In this document: positions 1 through 7,128 of the stretch, piece after piece
Position numbering within the stretch: position 1 is the stretch's first letter
Layout: the number at the start of each line of letters is the position of its first letter
Assembly (NCBI RefSeq): GCF_020400725.1
Contig: NZ_JAINVG010000025.1
Coordinates: 1-64,000 of the forward strand
Direction: 5' to 3'
DNA from: Streptomyces sp. NK15101
GTDB lineage: Bacteria > Actinomycetota > Actinomycetes > Streptomycetales > Streptomycetaceae
DNA length: 64,000 nt
Made by a program: the position numbers and the translations under genes
The notes under the pieces: model-generated
Seen by the model: only the letters and a program-made list of their open reading frames with translations
Databases searched by the model: none
Told to the model about the DNA's origin: nothing

Positions 1-287
1 TGGCCCTCCCCTCCCCGGGGGGCGGGGGGCTGCCGCTCGCCCCCGCCGGCGCGGCGGACGGTGAGGGAGCCCTCGTCGGGGTCCTGGGCCGGACCCGCGC
101 CGAACTCCTGCGGGACCTGACGGCACCCCGCACGACCACGGAACTGGCCCGGCGCCTCGGCGTCAGCAACGCGACGGCTTCGGCGCACGCGGCGGCGCTC
201 CGGGCGGCGGGGCTGCTCACGACGACCCGTACGGGCCGGTCGGTCCACCACGCGCCGACGCCCCTGGGCGAACTCCTGACGCGGTAA
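1..287 (+). CDS. ArsR-like winged-helix regulator, C-terminal part
   Basis: The frame is open from base 3 to a TAA at 285-287 and the 5' end lies outside the window. The visible ~94 residues contain a winged-helix DNA-binding domain: a helix around LGRTRAELL, the turn TTTELARRLGV, the recognition helix SNATASAHAAALRAAG, and a wing that ends at LTTTRTGRSV. This pattern is typical of ArsR/SmtB-type repressors of the long Streptomyces kind, in which the DNA-binding domain sits at the C-terminus. No metal-binding cysteines are visible in this part. The ligand and target genes cannot be judged. The call rests on the helix pattern and the 3' end is firm. Confidence 0.75.
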   Translation, partial: ALPSPGGGGLPLAPAGAADGEGALVGVLGRTRAELLRDLTAPRTTTELARRLGVSNATASAHAAALRAAGLLTTTRTGRSVHHAPTPLGELLTR

Positions 288-311
288 GCCCTGTCGGGCG
301 GGTCATGAACG

Positions 312-420
312 ACCACTCCGCCGGGCGGTGCCCATCCCCGTTGTGGGCGGTCGTTCCGCTGGGGCAAGGGGGTCCCCCCTGCCCCAGCGGGACGATTGCC
401 CACACGGGCGGGTGGCGGAG
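312..420. repeat. Dispersed intergenic palindromic repeat, copy A
   Basis: This non-coding stretch between two converging genes is a long imperfect palindrome. The arms CCGCTGGGGCA (356-366) and TGCCCCAGCGG (380-390) enclose AGGGGGTCCCCCC, itself palindromic, and pairing extends outward to GGGC/GCCC near 345 and 400. Nearly the same sequence recurs inverted at 37.4-37.7 kb. The C-rich core with GGGGGTCCCCCC is a motif I know as common in Streptomyces intergenic DNA. It may also act as a bidirectional terminator for the flanking genes. Confidence 0.7.
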
Positions 421-516
421 GGGCACCGGCCTCGCGGGCGCGGGCCCCACACGGGGGCACGCGGGGGCACCGCCCCGGTAGCAGGGCGGGCGTGTGCAGG
501 GGTCTCGCCGCGCGCC

Positions 517-1158
517 CTAGCGCAGCGCGTCCGCGACCTCTCGGGCCGCGTCCACCACCCGCGGCCCCACCCGCTCCGGTACCGCGTCCGCGAGCATGAC
601 GACGCCGACGCTGCCCTCGACGCCGGTGACCCCGACCAGCGGCGCGGCCGCGCCGCTGGCGCCGGCCTCGAGTTCGCCGTGGGTGAGGGTGAAGCCGGGC
701 TCGGTCAGTCCGCCCTGGCGGGCGGCGAGGATCGCGCGGCCGGCGGCGCCCCGGTCGAGCGGGTGCCGGAAGCCGGCCCGGTAGGCGACGTGGTAGTCGG
801 TCCAGGTCGGTTCGACGACGGCGACGGCGAGCGCCTCCGCGCCGTCGACGAGGGTCAGGTGCGCGGTCGCCCCTATGTCCTCGGCGAGCGAGCGCAGCGC
901 GGGCAGCGCGGCCTCGCGCACCAGGGGGTGGACCTGGCGGCCGAGTCGCAGCACGCCGAGGCCGACGCGGGCGCGTCCGCCGAGGTCGCGGCGGACGAGG
1001 GCGTGCTGCTCGAGCGTGGCGAGGAGCCGGTAGACCACGGTCCGGTTGACACCGAGTTTGTTGGACAACTCGGTGACCGTCAGGCCGTGGTCGGTGTCGG
1101 CGAGCAGTTTGAGGACTCTGAGTCCCCGGTCGAGCGTCTGGGAGGTCTCCGCGGTCAC
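517..1158 (-). CDS. IclR-family transcriptional regulator
   Basis: A 213-residue protein with the two IclR domains. The N-terminal winged helix-turn-helix includes SQTLDRGLRVLKLLAD, LTVTELSNKLGV and NRTVVYRLLATLEQ. The C-terminal ligand-binding domain runs from about residue 85 to the end. The start is a GTG at 1156-1158 with GGAGAG about 6 nt upstream. The frame remains open further upstream, but that part has shadow-type composition and no homology to the family. No neighbour suggests the effector, since the next upstream gene is an unrelated helicase. Autoregulation is plausible because a compact inverted repeat lies upstream near 1395. Family confident, target unknown. Confidence 0.85.
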   Translation of the reverse strand: MTAETSQTLDRGLRVLKLLADTDHGLTVTELSNKLGVNRTVVYRLLATLEQHALVRRDLGGRARVGLGVLRLGRQVHPLVREAALPALRSLAEDIGATAHLTLVDGAEALAVAVVEPTWTDYHVAYRAGFRHPLDRGAAGRAILAARQGGLTEPGFTLTHGELEAGASGAAAPLVGVTGVEGSVGVVMLADAVPERVGPRVVDAAREVADALR

Positions 1159-1575
1159 GACGCCCTCTCCTTCAGGGTGAGTGGCGGCGGATCTCTCACG
1201 GAGTTGCGGCGCCGGTCCCGCGGCGACGCACGTCAGAGGCCGCCGGCAGGAAGGGGTACACCGGCTGCGCTCCGCGGCGGCGCTGCCACGGGGCGAATGC
1301 TTGTGAGCCGGGACAGTAGCGGCGCGCTCCGCTGAGCGGAAGACCTCGTCCAGAATCCGGGCGCAGGCGACCGGATGAAGACGTTTCGGGACTTTCGTCG
1401 GTCGGACGAGGGACTTTGGCGGACAAGATCGGCTATGTCGTGCCCGTAGCGTGGGGGCGGCCGGAGGCCGACCGTGGGGCCGGTCTCCGGGACCCGCGCC
1501 CGTGGCCACGGGACGCCCGAGGCCCGTACGCGCGGCGGCGTACGGGCCTCGATCACACCTCGGGGGGTCCGGGGA
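1159..1575. other. Intergenic region upstream of the IclR gene
   Basis: 417 bases without a convincing gene. It holds the helicase terminator at 1518-1551 and the promoter side of the IclR gene. Around 1388-1417 the octamer GGGACTTT occurs twice 22 bp apart, bracketing the inverted repeat TCGTC-GGTCG-GACGA (1395-1409). This is a reasonable candidate for an IclR autoregulatory site. Reading frames through the region look like composition-driven shadows. Confidence 0.45.
1518..1551 (-). terminator. Hairpin terminator after the helicase gene
   Basis: A perfect 14-bp stem, CGAGGCCCGTACGC at 1518-1531 and its complement at 1538-1551, with loop GCGGCG. It lies 24 nt past the helicase stop codon. 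There is no U tract, as is usual for Streptomyces terminators. Confidence 0.75.
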
Positions 1576-3372
1576 TCAGCGCATGCGGGTGGCCCACTCC
1601 TGGACCTTCTTGATCCGCTCGCGGATCTGCCCCGCCGTCGCCTCGGCGCTCGGCGGCCCGCCGCAGACCCGGCGCAGCTCGGTGTGGATGACGCCGTGCG
1701 GCTTGCCGCTCTGGTGAACGTACGCACCGACCATCGTGTTGAGCTGTTTCCTCAGTTCGAGGAGCTCCTTGTGGGAAACGACGGGACGCCGTTCCGCCGG
1801 AAGCTCCAGGAGGTCCGCCTCGGTGTCCGGCTTCTTGCGGCTGTGCGCGATCTGCCGGGCCTGGCGCTTCTGGAGGAGCAGCTGCACCTGGTCGGGTTCG
1901 AGGAGGCCGGGGATGCCGAGGTAGTCCTGCTCCTCCTCGCTGCCGGGGTGGGCCTGCATGCCGAACTCGGCGCTGTTGTACAGCACGCGGTCGAAGACGG
2001 CGTCGGACTCCAGCGCCTCGAAGGGCAGCATGTCCTGCTCGCCGGTGTCCTCGTCCTGCTGCTTCTCCGCCTCCGCCATCTCCTTCTCGGACTCGGCGTA
2101 CGGGTCCTCGTCCTCGCCGGCCTTCTTCGGCTTGTCGAGGACGTGGTCGCGCTCGACCTCCATCTCGTTGGCGAAACCGAGGAGGCTGGGGATCGTGGGA
2201 AGGAACACGGACGCGGTCTCGCCGCGCCTGCGGGATCGCACGAAGCGGCCGACGGCCTGGGCGAAGAACAGCGGGGTCGAGATGGTCGTCGCGTACACGC
2301 CGACCGAGAGACGGGGGACGTCGACGCCCTCGGACACCATGCGGACGGCGACCATCCAGCGGTCGGTGCTCTCGCTGAACTCGTCGATGCGGTTCGAGGC
2401 GCCGGCGTCGTCGGAGAGGACGACGGTGGCCTTGGTGCCGGTGATCTCGCGGATCAGCTTGGCGTACGCGCGGGCCGAGTCCTGGTCGGAGGCGATGACG
2501 AGGCCGCCGGCGTCCGGGATGGACTTGCGGACCTCGGTCAGCCGCCGGTCGGCGGCGCGCAGGACGTTCGGCATCCACTCGCCCTTGGGGTCGAGCGCGG
2601 TGCGCCAGGCCTGCGAGACCGCGTCCTTGGTCATCGGCTCGCCGAGGCGGGCGGCGATCTCGTCGCCGGCCTTGGTGCGCCAGCGCATGTTGCCGCTGTA
2701 GGAGAGGAAGATGACCGGCCGGACGACGCCGTCGCCGAGCGCGTTGCCGTAGCCGTAGGTGTAGTCGGCCGACGACCGCCGGATGCCGTCGTTCCCCTCC
2801 TCGTAGGTGACGAAGGGGATCGGGTTGGTGTCCGAGCGGAAGGGGGTGCCGGTGAGCGCGAGGCGCCGCGTGGCGGGCTCGAAGGCCTCCAGGCAGGCCT
2901 CGCCCCAGGACTTGGAGTCTCCGGCGTGGTGGATCTCGTCCAGGATGACGAGGGTCTTGCGCTGTTCGGAACGGTTGCGGTGGAGCATGGGCCGTACGCC
3001 GACGCCGGCGTACGTGACGGCGACCCCGTCGTACTCCTTGCTGAGGGGCCCGGCGCTGTACTCCGGGTCCAGCTTGATCCCTATCCGCGCGGCGGCGGCC
3101 GCCCACTGCTTCTTCAGGTGCTCGGTGGGGGCGACGACGGTGACCTGCTGCACCACGTGGTGGTGCAGCAGCCATGAGGCGAGGGTCAGCGCGAAGGTGG
3201 TCTTGCCGGCGCCGGGCGTGGCGACCGCGAGGAAGTCACGGGGCTGCTCCTGGATGTACTTCTCCATCGCGCCCTGCTGCCAGGCGCGCAGCTTGCCGGC
3301 GGTACCCCACGGGGCCCGTCCGGGGAAGGCGGGAGAAAGGTGATGGGAGGAGGTGGCGGTGGTGGTAGTCAC
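1576..3372 (-). CDS. Superfamily 2 DEAD/DEAH-box helicase
   Basis: A 598-residue protein with the SF2 motifs in order: motif I ATPGAGKTTFA (about residue 50), motif II DEIH (about 145), motif III LTGTPF (about 173), a V-like segment SEGVDVPRLSVGV (about 345) and motif VI QAVGRFVRS (about 372). An acidic Glu/Lys-rich linker lies near residues 410-450. The GTG start at 3370-3372 is preceded by CGGAGA. The fold resembles the RecB/XPB-like helicases with C-terminal extensions that are common in actinobacteria; substrate (DNA or RNA) cannot be told. It stands alone, in the same orientation as the toxin-antitoxin pair upstream but separated by 122 bp. Confidence 0.88.
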   Translation of the reverse strand: MTTTTATSSHHLSPAFPGRAPWGTAGKLRAWQQGAMEKYIQEQPRDFLAVATPGAGKTTFALTLASWLLHHHVVQQVTVVAPTEHLKKQWAAAAARIGIKLDPEYSAGPLSKEYDGVAVTYAGVGVRPMLHRNRSEQRKTLVILDEIHHAGDSKSWGEACLEAFEPATRRLALTGTPFRSDTNPIPFVTYEEGNDGIRRSSADYTYGYGNALGDGVVRPVIFLSYSGNMRWRTKAGDEIAARLGEPMTKDAVSQAWRTALDPKGEWMPNVLRAADRRLTEVRKSIPDAGGLVIASDQDSARAYAKLIREITGTKATVVLSDDAGASNRIDEFSESTDRWMVAVRMVSEGVDVPRLSVGVYATTISTPLFFAQAVGRFVRSRRRGETASVFLPTIPSLLGFANEMEVERDHVLDKPKKAGEDEDPYAESEKEMAEAEKQQDEDTGEQDMLPFEALESDAVFDRVLYNSAEFGMQAHPGSEEEQDYLGIPGLLEPDQVQLLLQKRQARQIAHSRKKPDTEADLLELPAERRPVVSHKELLELRKQLNTMVGAYVHQSGKPHGVIHTELRRVCGGPPSAEATAGQIRERIKKVQEWATRMR

Positions 3373-3494
3373 GATCTCCGGGTTCGACGCTCGTCCAGAT
3401 ATGACAACCGGGCCACCTTACCGGCGGCCCGGTCGGGACGTCGTACGCGACGGGGGGTGCGACCCGGTTGTGACTCAGCTCGCGTGGTGGTCGC

Positions 3495-3878
3495 TCAGGC
3501 GTCGATCAGCTCGCGCAGGCCCTGCGCGATCGCCTTCACCTCGTCGGTCTCACCGGTCGCGACGGCGATGACCAGGCGTTCCGCCGCGTCGATGTCGGGG
3601 CGCAGCTGGACCCCGTTCATGGCGAGGAACGTGACGCAGGACAGCCAGGCCGTCCGCTTGTTTCCGTCGAGGAAGGGATGGTTGATCGCGAGCGACTGGA
3701 GCAGTGCGGCGGCCTTGTCGAGCAGGTCCGGGTAGGCCTCCTCGCCGAACATGGCGGCGGACGGCCGGTGGACCGCCGATTCGAGCAGTCCCGCGTCGCG
3801 CACGACGACGTCCTGGTCGTCCACCGCGTGCTCGGCGACGACCAGGACGTCCTCGGCTGAGAGGTACACGCAGCTCAC
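3495..3878 (-). CDS. doc: Doc-type Fic-fold toxin
   Basis: A 127-residue protein of Doc length with the Fic/Doc signature HPFLDGNKRTA near residue 66, giving the catalytic His and the phosphate-binding GNxR. Doc enzymes are known to phosphorylate EF-Tu and arrest translation. The GTG start at 3876-3878 overlaps the antitoxin stop in a GTGA, so the pair is translationally coupled with the antitoxin first. An earlier in-frame start would read through the antitoxin gene and is rejected. The motif has Lys between GN and R, as in Doc, not the Fic-type Gly. Function by family is firm; activity is untested. Confidence 0.88.
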   Translation of the reverse strand: MSCVYLSAEDVLVVAEHAVDDQDVVVRDAGLLESAVHRPSAAMFGEEAYPDLLDKAAALLQSLAINHPFLDGNKRTAWLSCVTFLAMNGVQLRPDIDAAERLVIAVATGETDEVKAIAQGLRELIDA

Positions 3879-4075
3879 TTGAGCCGCTCCATCAGCTCGT
3901 GCCACTTGGCCGCCTGTTCCATGGCGGTCTTCCGCACGATCGCCTGCTGGGCGGTGCGGGCGAGGTAGTCGTCGACCGCCTGGAGCAGGATCGCGTGCAT
4001 GCTGGTGCCCTCCTGCTCGGCGCGCAGCTTGAGTGCCTCGGTCTGGTCGTCGCGGAGACGCAGGTTCATGGCCAT
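3875..4075 (-). CDS. Ribbon-helix-helix-like antitoxin paired with Doc
   Basis: A 66-residue protein. Residues 3-10 (MNLRLRDD) suit the DNA-contacting beta strand of a CopG/Arc-type ribbon-helix-helix fold and are followed by two helices, QTEALKLRAEQEG and SMHAILLQAVDDYLA. The charged C-terminal tail (AMEQAAKWHELMERLK) would wrap the toxin. It differs from the classical Phd partner of Doc. Its stop shares four bases with the toxin start. Two in-frame ATGs (4073-4075 and 4067-4069) are possible; neither has a clear ribosome binding site, so the message may be leaderless. A pair of direct repeats immediately upstream is a likely autoregulatory operator. Confidence 0.8.
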   Translation of the reverse strand: MAMNLRLRDDQTEALKLRAEQEGTSMHAILLQAVDDYLARTAQQAIVRKTAMEQAAKWHELMERLK

Positions 4076-4077
4076 AC

Positions 4078-4113
4078 CAAAACGGTACCACCGAGTGGGG
4101 TCAAAATGGTACC
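4078..4113. promoter_or_regulatory. Direct-repeat operator at the toxin-antitoxin promoter
   Basis: CAAAACGGTACC (4078-4089) and CAAAATGGTACC (4102-4113) differ at one base, are spaced 24 bp apart, and each contains the palindrome GGTACC. On the coding strand a TTGACC hexamer lies inside the distal copy. Such paired sites immediately upstream of an RHH antitoxin usually bind the antitoxin/toxin complex. This is inference from position and symmetry. Confidence 0.6.
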
Positions 4114-4121
4114 GAAAGGCT

Positions 4122-5603
4122 TCAGGCCCCGCGTCCCACCCCCGCCTCGGCCGCGTGCAGCCGCGTCGCGACCCACACCCCGACCGCCGCCACCCCCGCC
4201 ACCGGCAGGAAGACGGCCGCGAAGGCGGCCGGGTGGGAGCCGGTGGCCGCGCCGGCGTCCATCGCGTGGCCCACCGCGCCGCCGCCGAGCGCCGCGAAGG
4301 CCGCGCCGCCCGCCGCGAGGAGCAGGACGTTGGAGAGGCCGTCGGAGATCTGGAGCGCGGCCGAGTTGGCGCCGACCTCCTCGGGGGCGGAGAGCTTCAT
4401 CAGGAGCACGCTCGTGGAGGAGATCACCGCACCCATGCCGAGACAGCCGAAGGACCAGACGACCGCGACCACCCACGCCGGCACCCACGTGATCAGCACA
4501 CTGGGCGCGGCGGCGATCGCGAGGGCGATGAGCACCATGCCGAGGACGACGAGCCGCTCCCGGTACGGCTCCGTCCACGGCCGGGCCTGGATCCAGGAGC
4601 CGAGCGCCCAGGTGAGGCCGCCGAGGGCGAGGGAGAAGCCGGCCAGGGTGGGGCTGAGGCCGCGCTGGGAGACCAGCATCAGGGGAATGAAGGACTCCGC
4701 GGCGATGAAGGATCCCGCGGCGATGCCACGGAGCAGGATGACGGAGGGCAGGCCGCGGGCGGCCCGGCAGGTGCCGCGCGGCAGCAGCCCGCGGACGGCG
4801 GGCACGAGCAGCGCGAGCCCGGCCGCGGCGGGGAGGAGGGCGAGGAGGCGCAGCTCCTGGCCCGCGTACTGGAGGAGGGCCGCGCCGGCCGAGATGCCGA
4901 GGGCCAGCACGATCCGGCGCCGGTCCCAGGCAACGGCGGGCGCCTCCGGGTCGGCGGGGCCGGAGGCGGTGCGGCGTATCGCGGGGAGGGCGAGGGCCAG
5001 CGGGAAGACGACGAGGACCGGGATGCCGACGAAGACCCAGCGCCAGCCGAGCTGCTCGGTGATCGTCCCGGCGGCGAGGGGGCCGACGATGGAGGGCACG
5101 ACCCAGCTCGCGGCGAAGGCGGCCATGATCGCGGGCCTGAGGTGTTCGGCGTAGGCCCGGCCGACGACCACGTACAGGGCGACGATGACGAGGCCGCCGC
5201 CGAGGCCCTGCACGGCCCGGCCGAGGATGAACATCCACATGGTGCCGGCGGTCCCGGAGAGGAGCAGTCCGGCGGCGAAGGCGCTGATGCCGGTGGTGAG
5301 GGGCGCGAGCGGGCCGCTCCGGTCGGACCACTGGCCGGCCAGCACCATGCCGAAGAGGCTGGTGGTGAAGTACGCGGAGAAGGCGAAGGCGTAGAGCGGG
5401 ATGCCGTGCAGTTCGCGGGCGGCGACGGGCATGGCGGTGCCGACGGCGGTCGCCTCGAAGGCGATGAGCAGGACGACGGAGACCATGCCGATGCTGAGCG
5501 CCCGGTGGTCCGGGTCGAGGACGGACCCCTTGGCGTCGCCGTGCGCGGCAGGGGGTCCGGGGTCGTGGGCGACGTCGGCGTCGCGGGGTTCGAGGGCGCT
5601 CAT
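4122..5603 (-). CDS. MFS drug/metabolite exporter (EmrB/QacA-like)
   Basis: A 493-residue polytopic membrane protein. Residues 34-200 contain the first six membrane segments, with a motif A-like loop LAGQWSDRSG after segment 2 and FILGRAVQGLGGG, a typical motif of the DHA2/DHA1 exporters. At least twelve segments are visible. The ATG at 5601-5603 has GGGAGG abutting it, too close to serve as a normal ribosome binding site, but TACTCT sits six bases upstream, so a leaderless transcript is likely. A perfect 13-bp palindrome lies 33 bp upstream of the start. The substrate is unknown. The gene stands alone, tail to head with the antitoxin gene. Confidence 0.87.
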   Translation of the reverse strand: MSALEPRDADVAHDPGPPAAHGDAKGSVLDPDHRALSIGMVSVVLLIAFEATAVGTAMPVAARELHGIPLYAFAFSAYFTTSLFGMVLAGQWSDRSGPLAPLTTGISAFAAGLLLSGTAGTMWMFILGRAVQGLGGGLVIVALYVVVGRAYAEHLRPAIMAAFAASWVVPSIVGPLAAGTITEQLGWRWVFVGIPVLVVFPLALALPAIRRTASGPADPEAPAVAWDRRRIVLALGISAGAALLQYAGQELRLLALLPAAAGLALLVPAVRGLLPRGTCRAARGLPSVILLRGIAAGSFIAAESFIPLMLVSQRGLSPTLAGFSLALGGLTWALGSWIQARPWTEPYRERLVVLGMVLIALAIAAAPSVLITWVPAWVVAVVWSFGCLGMGAVISSTSVLLMKLSAPEEVGANSAALQISDGLSNVLLLAAGGAAFAALGGGAVGHAMDAGAATGSHPAAFAAVFLPVAGVAAVGVWVATRLHAAEAGVGRGA

Positions 5604-5635
5604 CCTCCCAGAGTAAGAGGCGAACCCCAGGATGG

Positions 5636-5648
5636 CTCCTGTCAGGAG
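5636..5648. promoter_or_regulatory. Palindrome upstream of the MFS gene
   Basis: CTCCTG-T-CAGGAG is a perfect 13-bp palindrome 33 bp upstream of the exporter start, at about the -35 region implied by the TACTCT -10 box. It could be a repressor site. No dedicated regulator gene is adjacent. Confidence 0.4.
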
Positions 5649-5859
5649 TCCCGGTCCTCCTCCGCCTTCGGTCCTACGACCACGCCCCCGGGCGCGCCCG
5701 GCCGCGCCCGGCCGCACCCCTGAACGCGCCCGGCTGCGCCTCCCGGCACGCACGACCGCGAACGGAATGTTGCGGCGGTGTGGCAGTCGCGTGGCACGCC
5801 CCCCGGAACCCTTGAGCCCCTCCCGGCCCCCGCCCTACGGTCGTACCAGTGCACAACAC

Positions 5860-5934
5860 GACCGTGTGCCCGAGTGGTTGAGGGGCTCGCCTGCAAAGCG
5901 AGTTACGTGGGTTCAATTCCCGCCACGGTCTCCA
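5860..5934 (+). tRNA. tRNA-Cys (GCA)
   Basis: The cloverleaf can be drawn by hand. The acceptor is GACCGTG (5860-5866) with CACGGTC (5924-5930). The anticodon stem is CTCGC/GCGAG around the loop CTGCAAA, giving anticodon GCA at 5893-5895. The T-stem is GTGGG/CCCGC with loop TTCAATT, and the variable loop has 4 nt. The discriminator is T at 5931 and CCA is encoded at 5932-5934. Confidence 0.95.
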
Positions 5935-5936
5935 AG

Positions 5937-5958
5937 CGGGCTCCTTCGCGGGAGCCCG
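5937..5958 (+). terminator. Hairpin terminator after tRNA-Cys
   Basis: CGGGCTCC (5937-5944) and GGAGCCCG (5951-5958) form a perfect 8-bp stem with loop TTCGCG. It begins three bases after the encoded CCA. Confidence 0.8.
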
Positions 5959-6011
5959 GAAGGTCTCACGGGATCTTCACAACGCACCGCACGGTGTGCC
6001 ACAGTCCGCCC

Positions 6012-6398
6012 ATGAACGATCAAGGCAGACGCAGACTGGGCGTCCTCATAGGCGTGGGCCTCGCCTGCGGCCTGCTGCCCGGCATCACCCTGGGCGGCAC
6101 GGAGACCATCGACACGGTCCTCGGCGTCCTGGTGACGGCCCTCGTCATGACGATCCTCACCCAGCTGATCTTCATCGGCCCGTCGGGCCGCGTCCCGCTC
6201 CCCCTCCTCCTGGCCTTCGGCCTCGCCGGCTTCGTCCAGGACGCCCTGATCTGGTGGCTGCTCTCCTGGCTGGGCCCGAAGCTCGGCTACCTGCACGTCG
6301 AGGGCCTCGGGACGATCCTCCTCGCGGCCCTGATCACCCGCGCGACGCTGCTGCTCCTGTCCCAGCTGTCCCCGACCGCCGAGACGGCCGAGGACTGA
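6012..6398 (+). CDS. Small four-helix integral membrane protein, unknown function
   Basis: A 128-residue protein made almost entirely of four hydrophobic segments: LGVLIGVGLACGLLPGI (about 10-27), a long one near 35-58, one near 65-90 containing FVQDALIWWLLSW, and one near 103-122. The short N-terminus (MNDQGRRR) is basic, which suggests it stays in the cytoplasm. I do not recognise the family. The ATG at 6012 is the first that leaves out low-complexity residues derived from the tRNA region; no good ribosome binding site is visible. It converges with the lipoprotein gene, with 18 bases between stops. Confidence 0.75.
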   Translation: MNDQGRRRLGVLIGVGLACGLLPGITLGGTETIDTVLGVLVTALVMTILTQLIFIGPSGRVPLPLLLAFGLAGFVQDALIWWLLSWLGPKLGYLHVEGLGTILLAALITRATLLLLSQLSPTAETAED

Positions 6399-6416
6399 CG
6401 GGACCCGTACCGGGCG

Positions 6417-7097
6417 CTACTGCTCGCCGCGCCACTTCTTCTCGGTGAAGACGGGCTTCTCGGGCAGTCCGGCGTTGTTCTCGCAGCCCAGCTTCTTCAC
6501 GACCGCGAGCGTGACGGAGTGGAGGACGGTGAGGTAGGCCTCGCGGGTGGCGGGGGTGTTGGCGGGGTAGGCGCCCTTGATCGACTTGTCGAACTTGAGC
6601 ACGCTCTCGATGGGGGCCGGCTGCTTGTCCGACCCCTTCAGCCGCGGGCTGGTGCACTCGACGAAGAGGTAAGCCGACTTGTTGTCCGTGTTCGCCTCCC
6701 GGCCCATCCCGTAGAGGTACCGTCCCCCGGCCGTCCACTTGGTGCCGTCGTCGTACAGGTCGGCGTCTTCGTACAACATGAAGTTGACCCTGATCTTGTT
6801 CATCGGGGTGGCGGCGGCAGTGACCTGGCACATCGCACGATGACCTGGCGGCCTGCCCTCCGTCGCCTGGTCCTCGATCACCTCGTTCACAGTCCGCTCC
6901 AGCCCACCGCTCCCGGCCTCCGAGAACTTCTTCGTGCCGAGCACGGACTCAAGCGCTCCTGCCGCCGCAGGTGAAAGCGTGCCGTCGCACTGCTGGGCCG
7001 CGGTAACCCGAGGAGGCTCCTCCTCGTCGCTCCCACAAGCGGTGAGGAGCAGACCGAGGGCAAGCGCGGTCGATACGGATGCAGACGCTCTTCTCAT
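6417..7097 (-). CDS. Cys-rich lipoprotein of WXG module 1
   Basis: A 226-residue lipoprotein with signal peptide and lipobox LLTAC; lipidated Cys at residue 21. It is a distant paralogue of the two lipoproteins at 15.5-16.8 kb. All three keep four cysteines in the same order: C(G/D)G soon after the lipobox, a mid-protein Cys (here AMCQV), FVEC or FTC, and a late LGC. This suggests two disulphides outside the membrane. AGGA precedes the ATG by 7 nt. It is the last gene of a leftward three-gene operon, 31 bp after the large WXG protein. An immunity or chaperone role for that protein is plausible but is inference. An upstream in-frame start would overlap the neighbour and lack a signal peptide. 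Confidence 0.85.
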   Translation of the reverse strand: MRRASASVSTALALGLLLTACGSDEEEPPRVTAAQQCDGTLSPAAAGALESVLGTKKFSEAGSGGLERTVNEVIEDQATEGRPPGHRAMCQVTAAATPMNKIRVNFMLYEDADLYDDGTKWTAGGRYLYGMGREANTDNKSAYLFVECTSPRLKGSDKQPAPIESVLKFDKSIKGAYPANTPATREAYLTVLHSVTLAVVKKLGCENNAGLPEKPVFTEKKWRGEQ

Positions 7098-7128
7098 CAG
7101 GATTCCTCGTAAGTCGGTGGCGGCCGGT

